8,470 bases of DNA from Candidatus Thorarchaeota archaeon (GTDB lineage Archaea; Asgardarchaeota; Thorarchaeia; Thorarchaeales; Thorarchaeaceae). The translations under genes and the position numbers were made by a program. Numbering within the stretch: the stretch's first letter is position 1; every line of letters starts with the position of its first letter. Under the pieces are notes generated by a model that worked only from the letters and a program-made list of their open reading frames with translations, was not told where the DNA came from and did not search any database. The DNA lies in assembly GCA_016840965.1 (NCBI GenBank), contig JAEORI010000072.1, positions 1 through 8,470 on the forward strand. The letters run 5' to 3'. Below, one piece after another: positions 1-5,913 of this stretch.

Positions 1-1479
1 AAAGGATACACAACAGGATCTGGCGAAAAAGTGATACTCAAACGTGATTTCAGCATCAAAGATATGATTCAGTGCATTGAAAACAATCCATCGATTGAGG
101 AACTATACAAACCTGCAACAAAAACAGCTTTGATTCAGAGATTGAAACGAGCTGATAGGTTGGGGGTTTTCCATCCTGGAGGAACGAGCGCTCAGGACCT
201 AGCAGTCGCTGGGCAGATTACTGTCATTGATGTTGCCCCACTTGGATCAGATGCCGAAGCTGTACTGGCCATTTTAACAAACATGCTTTGTCGACAAGTC
301 CTGACCTACAGAATGGCGTGGACTGATGAAGGAACCAGTGCCCGAGAAGAGCTTCCCCCTACTTGGCTGATTATCGATGAAGCTCATACCCTTGTTCCTA
401 GAGGAGGCACTACTCCTGCAAAGGATGCAATCATAGGTTATGCAAAACTTGGTCGTAGATTTGGTTGCAGCCTTGTTCTGTGTACACAACAGCCATCTGC
501 GGTTTCTGATGATGCTATATCTCAGGCGGACATCATCATCTCACATTCACTATCGCATGACAATGATATCAGAGCGCTCCAACAGAGGGCTCCAGCGGTT
601 ATGCCCGACCAGTTTCGAGACAAAGTGTTCATCAGCAGCCTTCCTCGTGGTGTGGCACTTGTCTTCGACCAGAGTACTGAGAATAAACGTGGGTTCATTA
701 TGCAGGTGAGACCCCGACTCTCACAACATGGAGGGACAGACAGACTCTCTGGATTGTTTGAAGCAGTAAGTCTTCTCACTCCTGCGGATGTTGAAGACGA
801 AACCGAGCCTGAGGTAGAGAAAGAGGAACTTGAGGAGGTAGAAGAAGGCATTGTTGAAGACCTCCCAGAGGTTCCAAGACCGCCATTGAAGCTAAGCAAG
901 GATGATTGGAAGGTCCTTGATGGGTGGATGAAAGACTACATCAAGACACTCTTTGATCAAGAGAAGCAAGAGTATGACATCACTGATGAGCCTGCTCCTC
1001 GTGTAGAAGAACCACCACCAGAACCAAAGTCAACCTCAATAGAATGGGAGCTCGAACGAGTGCCAATCACTGAACTTGATACTGATCAGATTCGTATTCG
1101 ACAATTCGGCCCTCTCCCAGCACACCTTCTTGGGAAAGCCATGACAAGGCAGGTCCTTTATAGCCGGGCTTCCCATGAGTTCCTTTTCACGTCAGAAAAG
1201 GATGTGCGAGAAACCATTCTCATAGAACGAGATGGCATAGACCCACTTGAATTGATAGAAGATGTGACATCAGGACTGATATCTGCTGGCTTGGTACTGG
1301 ATGAACTGATTCATGAAACCAGCTTCACATTTGTGTGTTTTAGAAAGGATGAGCTGAGAGCTGCGTTCACCGTTGGGGTCAGTGAGGCTAGAGTGTCTAT
1401 TCCGATTGTTGTGATTGGTGGTAACAAGAGTGGAGTTGGGAAGCTATCAGGCCAAATTCGAGGCATTCTACCTTCCTAG
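1..1479 (+). CDS. HerA-like (FtsK/HerA superfamily) ATPase with long C-terminal extension, 5' end missing
   Basis: Codons from base 1 are open and in frame, so the gene starts left of the window; the internal GTG at 31 is probably not the real start. Numbering from that GTG, residues 112-119 (WLIIDEAH) are a Walker B strand with the catalytic Glu. GRRFG (141-145) and the CTQQPS strand (151-156) fit the HerA/DUF87 core, with GRRFG a likely arginine-finger region. The Walker A motif must lie upstream. HerA-type ATPases form hexameric DNA-translocating motors, often paired with the nuclease NurA; no NurA gene is seen here. After the core come a highly acidic, Pro-rich linker (about 252-335) and a further domain (about 336-455) that I do not recognise. 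The last residues contain GGNKSGVGK (463-471), a P-loop-like string, and the stop follows 11 residues later. That ending is odd and may mark a truncated or frameshifted fusion. The family call is fairly safe; the specific role is unknown. Confidence 0.82.
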   Translation, partial: KGYTTGSGEKVILKRDFSIKDMIQCIENNPSIEELYKPATKTALIQRLKRADRLGVFHPGGTSAQDLAVAGQITVIDVAPLGSDAEAVLAILTNMLCRQVLTYRMAWTDEGTSAREELPPTWLIIDEAHTLVPRGGTTPAKDAIIGYAKLGRRFGCSLVLCTQQPSAVSDDAISQADIIISHSLSHDNDIRALQQRAPAVMPDQFRDKVFISSLPRGVALVFDQSTENKRGFIMQVRPRLSQHGGTDRLSGLFEAVSLLTPADVEDETEPEVEKEELEEVEEGIVEDLPEVPRPPLKLSKDDWKVLDGWMKDYIKTLFDQEKQEYDITDEPAPRVEEPPPEPKSTSIEWELERVPITELDTDQIRIRQFGPLPAHLLGKAMTRQVLYSRASHEFLFTSEKDVRETILIERDGIDPLELIEDVTSGLISAGLVLDELIHETSFTFVCFRKDELRAAFTVGVSEARVSIPIVVIGGNKSGVGKLSGQIRGILPS

Positions 1480-1504
1480 AGGCTAAGTTACGACTAATGC
1501 TTGC

Positions 1505-1514
1505 CCTTATAAGG
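1505..1514 (+). promoter_or_regulatory. TATA-box-like perfect palindrome upstream of the small ORF
   Basis: CCTTATAAGG is a perfect 10-base palindrome containing a TATA-like core. Its centre lies about 25 bases before the TTG at 1535 and 28 before the GTG at 1538, the usual archaeal TATA-to-transcription-start distance. The downstream gene could therefore have a leaderless or nearly leaderless transcript of its own. This is inferred from spacing only, and the palindromic form makes the direction ambiguous. Confidence 0.4.
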
Positions 1515-1534
1515 CTCTGAAAGCTGTCCGGACA

Positions 1535-1906
1535 TTGGTGCATGAAATGACTAGGGAAGACATTCAACCTCCTGTCAATCTAAAGATTGCCTCGATGATA
1601 GATTTGGCTCGAATGCTTGTATCATGGTCGCAGAGAGACCGACCAGCTAGTATGCTATACTTCGAGCACAAAGGGAAGCACATCTATGGGACACTCATCT
1701 CCAATCATGGCTATTATCAATACTATGGGATGCCCTTATGGGTTCATGCAGAGGGCGATAGTGCACCCAAGGGTAGCTTCTTGGCATACAAGGCTCGACC
1801 AAAAGAAGCCCTAGACTGGGTTGACAGTCTCGAGGGATCAGAACCAATGACACTCCATCTGCCAATCATTAAATTGGCTGCGAAGCTTGAGATTCTAGAC
1901 ATGTAG
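1535..1906 (+). CDS. small protein of unknown function (123 aa)
   Basis: I do not recognise this family. Start candidates are TTG 1535, GTG 1538 and ATG 1547. There is no clear Shine-Dalgarno sequence, but a TATA-like palindrome at 1505-1514 places a transcription start close to the first two. The predicted protein is soluble, with no signal peptide or membrane segment. An N-terminal helix-like part (VNLKIASMIDLARMLV) is followed by an aromatic-rich, strand-like middle (YFEHKGKHIYGTLIS, then HGYYQYYGMPLWVHAEGD) and a helical C-terminal part ending in LEILDM. It lies 55 bases after the ATPase gene on the same strand. The frame is open back to 1487, after a TAA at 1484-1486, so it could be the remnant of a longer reading frame. 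Amino-acid composition and uninterrupted length suggest real coding; function is unknown. Confidence 0.65.
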   Translation: MVHEMTREDIQPPVNLKIASMIDLARMLVSWSQRDRPASMLYFEHKGKHIYGTLISNHGYYQYYGMPLWVHAEGDSAPKGSFLAYKARPKEALDWVDSLEGSEPMTLHLPIIKLAAKLEILDM

Positions 1907-1982
1907 CTCCAATCTTAATGATGGCTTAGGATATGAATCGTTCTCAACCCCCTCTGTATATGCTCACGGTGTGCAAGGTGTT

Positions 1983-2020
1983 ATCAACTACGTGTTAATT
2001 CGTTGATTTGTTATTTTCTT
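1983..2020 (+). terminator. possible terminator: short stem-loop then T-rich stretch
   Basis: A perfect 6-base inverted repeat, ATCAAC (1983-1988) and GTTGAT (2002-2007), surrounds a 13-base loop. T-rich sequence follows (TTTGTTATTTTCTT, about 2007-2020). It sits in the gap between two convergent genes, so it could end the plus-strand transcript, and it overlaps the last codons of the minus-strand methyltransferase. The stem is short, and archaeal termination mainly needs the T-rich part, so this is a weak call. Confidence 0.3.
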
Positions 2021-2865
2021 GCTACGATTCCCAGTGACTGATTATCTCTTCGAACTTGTTGAAAACCCACATCACGCAATCTTGTAATTATGCCCTTCTG
2101 CAAGTCCATTTTTCTATATTTGGAGCCGGGCGACCCTACATAATGATAGAGGACCCCCTTAGGCTTCAACACACGATGAATCTGAGAGTAGAACTCAGAA
2201 GTATAAAGCTCAGACCCCATGGAGAATCTAGGTGGGTCGTGAAGAACTCCATGAAATGCCTCCGAATTGAACTCCTGAATCTTACGCGCAGCATCGCCAA
2301 AGACAGAAGTAACTCTCTCATCCGTAAAGAGTTGTTTTGACCAAGGATTGAGTTTTGCTAACTCAACCACAGAGGAATCAATCTCAATGGTAGTGATGCT
2401 CCTTACTCCTCTTTTTAAACATGCAATTGTCGAATATCCTAGACCCGTGCATATCTCCAATATGTCCGTGCCTGGTCTAGCGCAAAGGTTCGCCTTCATC
2501 GAAGCATCTATGATAGGGTCGATATCTTTCACACGGTGCATTAATACTCCATCAATAAGAAGGGCTGGTGCACGGTCGGGACCTGTGGGGTGAAGTTTAT
2601 AGAAATGTTCCATTCCTAGAGCAGCTTTGTATATCTCTCCCTCCCTGATGAAGTAGATAGAATCCGGATCATTCGCAATCTTTTGCAGTTTCTCAGCATT
2701 CCATATTGGATCTGTGAGGTCTATCGTTGTCTTTGATATGCCAAGGTCCACTGAAATGTCTAAACTCCTGACTCCATCTCTGATTCCACTGAGAATCGAA
2801 GTTGCAGTTGTTGAATGGAGGAACATCATGACTATAGGCTCCATGGATTGCTCACTTTTGACCAT
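2011..2865 (-). CDS. SAM-dependent methyltransferase, archaeal COG2521-like
   Basis: This 284-residue soluble protein has a Rossmann-fold class I methyltransferase domain. Motif I is DILEICTGLGYS (134-145), the acidic motif II residue is in TIEID (159-163), motif III is FGDAA (189-193), and motif IV is HDPPRF (209-214). A D/N-P-P-aromatic motif IV, here with one inserted residue, is typical of enzymes that methylate exocyclic or ring nitrogens, mostly in nucleic acids, though the substrate cannot be read from sequence. The tail HYVGSPGSKYR (241-251) and the overall layout resemble the predicted archaeal methyltransferases of COG2521; that match is from memory. The first 95 residues form a separate N-terminal domain (with SIYFIREGEIYK) that may hold substrate. 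The start is ATG at 2863-2865 with no evident Shine-Dalgarno sequence; Met8, Met13 and Met14 are alternatives. It is divergent from the permease operon and convergent with the 1535 gene, so it is probably monocistronic. Confidence 0.8.
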   Translation of the reverse strand: MVKSEQSMEPIVMMFLHSTTATSILSGIRDGVRSLDISVDLGISKTTIDLTDPIWNAEKLQKIANDPDSIYFIREGEIYKAALGMEHFYKLHPTGPDRAPALLIDGVLMHRVKDIDPIIDASMKANLCARPGTDILEICTGLGYSTIACLKRGVRSITTIEIDSSVVELAKLNPWSKQLFTDERVTSVFGDAARKIQEFNSEAFHGVLHDPPRFSMGSELYTSEFYSQIHRVLKPKGVLYHYVGSPGSKYRKMDLQKGIITRLRDVGFQQVRRDNQSLGIVARK

Positions 2866-2952
2866 GTCTGAATAGCAATGCTGATAACTACTTGGAATGT
2901 GTCAATTCTTCAATCTACCAAAGAAATGTACCACTCTGATAGAAGATTATTG

Positions 2953-2960
2953 CTATATAG
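2953..2960 (+). promoter_or_regulatory. TATA-like box CTATATAG of the permease operon
   Basis: CTATATAG lies in the 122-base gap between the divergent methyltransferase and permease genes. Its centre is about 31 bases before the TTG at 2988, which would put a transcription start near 2982-2985 and leave a leader of only a few bases. The box is a palindrome, so it could also be read toward the methyltransferase, but that start is over 90 bases away. No convincing BRE was identified. Confidence 0.4.
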
Positions 2961-2987
2961 ACATCATCGAGGTCGTAGGCAAATCTT

Positions 2988-4943
2988 TTGTCTGAGTTGT
3001 TGATTTTTTCTGAGGTCACCAAGTTGGTATCTAGTGATAAAGCTACACCCCGACCAGCTCGGGTCGCATTGAAGAGGGATATTGGCTGGTTTGGATCCTT
3101 CTCAATGGGTTACGCCGACGTAGGTGCAGACATCTACGTAGCCCTTGGCCTAGTCGCTGCATATGCAGCTGGATGGGCACCCGTAGCTTTCATCATTGCA
3201 TCAATCACTTACATAGCTACAGGTCTTGCATATGCTGAGTTGGCCACTGCATATCCCTACGCAGGTGGTGCTCAAGTTTACTCGATGAAGGCATTCAATG
3301 ACTTTGCAGGCTTTCTTGCTGGTTGGCTTGTCATGCTGGACTATACTGTCTGCACAGCTCTCTTTGCGATAGCCACAACTGGTTATCTCACTTTTTTCTT
3401 TCCAATCCTTGCCCATACAAGTTTCATTCTCTCAATTCTGGGCTTTCAATTGTCAATCAGTGCCATAGGTGTCATAGCTTTTGTGATTGTGGTGATTCTC
3501 ATCAGCATCAACATAGTGGGTATCAAAGAAGCATCCAATCTCAATGTCGTCATGGTAGGCCTTAATATTGGTGTGCTCTCCATTATCATTGTTCTGGGGA
3601 TTTTTCTAGCTTTCAATGCCGGTCTCTTCAGCACACAGGTTGTCATTCGTGGATTACCTGATCCGGTGGAGCACATCTCCTATATCTGGAGTGCTGACTA
3701 TAGTAATCAGAACTTCCTCTATGCTGTGACTCTTGCAATGAGTTCATTCATTGGCATAGAGTCGATAGCTCAAGCAGCTGAGGAAACAAAGCGGCCCGAC
3801 AGAATCATTCCCCGGGCAACAAAGCTGTCAATCATCTCCGTACTTGTTTTTGCTGTAGGTCTCTCCCTCATAAGCCTCGGAATGATTCCTTGGGACTCAT
3901 TGGCTGCAAACCTTTCCAATCCAATTTCAGCTCTTGTTCAGACAATTCCCTTCTTTGGTCAATCTGTATACTTTCTTGCCATAATTGCCTTCACAGGGTT
4001 TGCCATCTGCCTTGTTTCGTCTAACACAGGCATCATTGGTGTATCAAGAGTTGTTTTTTCAATGAGTAATTTTGGACTGTTTCCGAAATGGTTCTCGAAG
4101 GTCAACCCAAAGACAAGAACCCCTATACGAACAATAATCGTCTTTGGTTCCATAGGCGCATTGATGGCACTCATTGGACATTTAGACTGGGTCGCTGACC
4201 TCTATAATTTTGGTGCTCTTCTGTCTTATCTAATGGTCAATATCTCTCTCATTGTCCTACGTCATACTGACCAGGATACCTATCGTTCCTGGAAAGTGCC
4301 ATTTGCTTTCAGACTGAATATACGAGGCACAAGATATGAGATTCCACTCCCCAGTTTTCTTGGGATTATAGCATGTTCTTCTATCTGGATTCTAGTGGTG
4401 TTATTCCATCCAATGGGTCGACTTCTAGGTTTCAGCTGGATGGGTGTCGGAATTATCATCTACACGTTGCACCGACGCCATATTGGCAAGCCCTTATTGA
4501 GCAGGGATATTGGCTCAACAATTAAACCAATGGCCTACAAAATGAATGCCTTGGTGCTTCTTCGCCCTGAAGAAAAAGAGGAGGTAGCTGAATCAATTTC
4601 CAGCAGTCTTGACGCAAGATTTCGCCTAACTCTGATGAGCATAATCTCAACAGACAAGTGGGAATTGCCTCTCTCAAAAGCCGCCGAGTATAGAAGGCTT
4701 CTTGAATCTGATCTTTCAGATATTGCTTCAACCCTTGAGTCTTCAGGATTTGAAACAGAATCGAGCGTTCAATTGGGTTCATTAAAAAGGATTGTAGCAG
4801 AAGCTGCAACATCTGAAAAATTTGATTTCATAGTGTTGCTACGTGGAAAGGCCCTTAAGAAAGGGAAGAGAAATGGTTTCGAGGATATGATTTCCTTTGT
4901 TTCTACCGTAGCTCCTGGTAAACTAATGGTGGTACGCAGATAA
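2988..4943 (+). CDS. APC-superfamily amino-acid permease with C-terminal USP-like domain
   Basis: A 651-residue membrane protein likely to import amino acids or related amines. Residues 31-60 hold the APC-type broken first helix (GYADVGADIYVALG). About 12 hydrophobic segments run from 38 to 493. The signature F-I-G-I-E with downstream EETKRPDRIIPRA (254-277) is the classic APC TM6-loop motif. From about 515 the chain becomes soluble. The segment 517-651 has the alternating strand/helix layout of a universal-stress-protein domain (NALVLLRP strand; VAEAATSEKFDFIVLLRGK; final strand KLMVVRR), but the ATP-motif region is poorly conserved. APC permeases with USP tails are known in archaea and bacteria and are thought to be regulated through the tail. 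The start is uncertain: TTG 2988 suits the TATA-like box, with TTG 2997, 3000, 3021 and 3069 also in frame; no ATG occurs before the first helix. The stop overlaps the next start (TAATG), so translation is probably coupled. The amino-acid substrate is not determinable. Confidence 0.9.
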   Translation: MSELLIFSEVTKLVSSDKATPRPARVALKRDIGWFGSFSMGYADVGADIYVALGLVAAYAAGWAPVAFIIASITYIATGLAYAELATAYPYAGGAQVYSMKAFNDFAGFLAGWLVMLDYTVCTALFAIATTGYLTFFFPILAHTSFILSILGFQLSISAIGVIAFVIVVILISINIVGIKEASNLNVVMVGLNIGVLSIIIVLGIFLAFNAGLFSTQVVIRGLPDPVEHISYIWSADYSNQNFLYAVTLAMSSFIGIESIAQAAEETKRPDRIIPRATKLSIISVLVFAVGLSLISLGMIPWDSLAANLSNPISALVQTIPFFGQSVYFLAIIAFTGFAICLVSSNTGIIGVSRVVFSMSNFGLFPKWFSKVNPKTRTPIRTIIVFGSIGALMALIGHLDWVADLYNFGALLSYLMVNISLIVLRHTDQDTYRSWKVPFAFRLNIRGTRYEIPLPSFLGIIACSSIWILVVLFHPMGRLLGFSWMGVGIIIYTLHRRHIGKPLLSRDIGSTIKPMAYKMNALVLLRPEEKEEVAESISSSLDARFRLTLMSIISTDKWELPLSKAAEYRRLLESDLSDIASTLESSGFETESSVQLGSLKRIVAEAATSEKFDFIVLLRGKALKKGKRNGFEDMISFVSTVAPGKLMVVRR

Positions 4944-5209
4944 TGTCGAAGATACAAGTCATTCTCAACGTAACAATAGAGTCACGAGACCTCGACGACG
5001 TTTCAAGGGCACTCGCAGAATTGCCGGAGGTTGTTGATGTCTATGAAGTGACTGGAGAGTCAGATATAGTAGCAATCGTGGAAGCAGATGATGTAATAGA
5101 CTTCAGAAACATGCTAAAGAATAAGATTCTGAAGATTGATGGCGTGAAGACAACAGTTTCAAGTGTCATCATGTATGTCCACAAAAAGGACGGCGAAAGT
5201 TTAGACTAG
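4943..5209 (+). CDS. stand-alone RAM (Lrp/AsnC effector-binding) domain protein
   Basis: This 88-residue protein matches the C-terminal ligand-binding domain of Lrp/AsnC regulators (AsnC_trans_reg, RAM) with no DNA-binding helix-turn-helix. The beta-alpha-beta-beta-alpha-beta order is visible: strand 3-12, helix 16-27, strand 30-37, strand 41-48 after the conserved turn TGESD, helix 50-63, then IDGVKTTVSSVIMY (65-78). In the family these domains form dimers and octamers and bind amino acids at subunit interfaces. Without a DNA-binding part the protein is more likely a metabolite sensor that acts on another protein or on a full-length Lrp partner. ATG 4943-4945 shares one base with the permease stop TAA, and a weak GGTGG lies about 10 bases upstream inside the permease gene. 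Tight coupling to the permease suggests that it senses the transported amino acid; that is inference. Confidence 0.88.
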   Translation: MSKIQVILNVTIESRDLDDVSRALAELPEVVDVYEVTGESDIVAIVEADDVIDFRNMLKNKILKIDGVKTTVSSVIMYVHKKDGESLD

Positions 5210-5212
5210 TTT

Positions 5213-5223
5213 AGGAGGGTGAT
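5213..5223 (+). promoter_or_regulatory. strong Shine-Dalgarno site for the USP gene
   Basis: AGGAGGGTGAT closely complements the 16S rRNA 3' end (ideal AGGAGGTGAT) with one extra G. AGGAGG ends 7 bases before ATG 5226, which fixes that start. It is far stronger than the sites of the other genes here and suggests independent, high translation of the third operon gene. Confidence 0.75.
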
Positions 5224-5225
5224 AT

Positions 5226-5654
5226 ATGGGTACTATCGATGATGCGGTTCTAATGCCCGTTTCAGGGCAAATCGAGTATTCCGACATGGTTGCGGCTATG
5301 CTTCCACTTTTGAAATTCCAAACAAATCATATCACTTTGCTTCATGTTATTGAAGCTCCAGTATCAACTCCATTGGAATCCAGTGGTATGGAGGAGATAT
5401 TCAGTGAAGCAGAGAAGAAAGTCCAGCCATTGCAGAATTGGTTGAACAAGCAAGGATATGTTGCTGAGATTAAGCTCGTCACTGCTCGCGATGTGTCCTC
5501 CGCAATAGCTGAAGAAGCAGGCACTTCCAGGTATTCCATGATATTCATGATGAAGCGACGAAGGAAGAAGGGAATTCTCGGACTATTTTCCAAAAGTGTC
5601 ACAGAGAATGTGATCCGAAATGTTGACTGTCCTGTTGTTACCATTCTTGTCTAG
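5226..5654 (+). CDS. UspA-family universal stress protein lacking the ATP-binding residues
   Basis: At 142 residues this has normal single-domain USP length and layout. Strand AVLMPVSG (7-14) is followed by helix 18-30, strand HITLLHVIE (35-43), an alpha-helical middle (55-76), strand YVAEIKLVTA (78-87), helix 90-98, strand SMIFMMKR (104-111), SVTENVIRNVDCPVVTIL (124-141). In ATP-binding members such as MJ0577 the first strand ends V-D-G-S and the loop follows G-x2-G-x9-G-S/T. Here the Asp is Ser13, and by alignment on SVTENVI the three Gly positions fall on Lys110, Arg113 and Lys123. A run of basic residues (KRRRKK, 110-115) fills that loop. ATP binding of the usual kind is therefore unlikely. 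The gene lies 16 bases after the RAM gene, behind a strong ribosome binding site, and is third in the permease operon. It may pair with the USP-like tail of the permease; that is inference. Confidence 0.88.
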   Translation: MGTIDDAVLMPVSGQIEYSDMVAAMLPLLKFQTNHITLLHVIEAPVSTPLESSGMEEIFSEAEKKVQPLQNWLNKQGYVAEIKLVTARDVSSAIAEEAGTSRYSMIFMMKRRRKKGILGLFSKSVTENVIRNVDCPVVTILV

Positions 5655-5740
5655 AAGTTCGCACATTAGGCATAATTGCATATTTTGTTAGTTCTCTATT
5701 AATGTAGGTCTTTTTCAATGCTTGTGAGCACATAGTATCG

Positions 5741-5911
5741 GTGTTCAAGTTGTGCGATACAATTGAACTGAAGAACGGTGCCCGATGGAAAACCCTCCGG
5801 AGAGCAAGTAAACAGGATCTTGCGGCTGGCGAGATGGTCATCGTTTGTCCTAATTGTCATGTTGCTTTTGTAGTGAAGGACAGGGAAGTGGAAATAGCGA
5901 CTCCTGTCTAG
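5741..5911 (+). CDS. micro-protein (56 aa) with CPNC zinc-knuckle-like motif
   Basis: This small frame starts at GTG 5741 and ends at TAG 5909-5911. The frame opens after a TAG at 5708-5710, and no other ATG, GTG or TTG precedes 5741. The residues are basic and soluble: IELKNGARWKTLRRASKQDL (8-27), then EMVIVCPNCHVAFVV (31-45). C36-x2-C39 followed by His40 is a zinc-knuckle half-site; Cys5 could be a third ligand, or metal could be shared across a dimer. The form 'basic strand, polar turn, VIVCPNC, hydrophobic strand' looks like small archaeal zinc-ribbon proteins, but I cannot name a family. It ends two bases before the convergent membrane-protein gene, the spacing expected of a real gene. 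There is no clear ribosome binding site, and a TATA-like TGCATATTTTG lies at 5678-5688. It could instead be an artefact of chance openness. Confidence 0.55.
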   Translation: MFKLCDTIELKNGARWKTLRRASKQDLAAGEMVIVCPNCHVAFVVKDREVEIATPV

Positions 5912-5913
5912 GC

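Noticed and set aside
522..899. 125-codon minus-strand frame rich in Ser and Thr
   Set aside because: It lies wholly opposite the HerA-like gene, and its Ser-rich stretch mirrors the acidic GAA/GAG codons of the linker. No motif or start signal.
2056..2593. plus-strand frames opposite the methyltransferase
   Set aside because: The minus-strand protein has complete SAM-binding motifs in order; the plus-strand frames have none.
4522..4812. 96-codon minus-strand frame inside the permease gene
   Set aside because: Lies opposite the well-supported USP-like tail and shows no independent coding signal.
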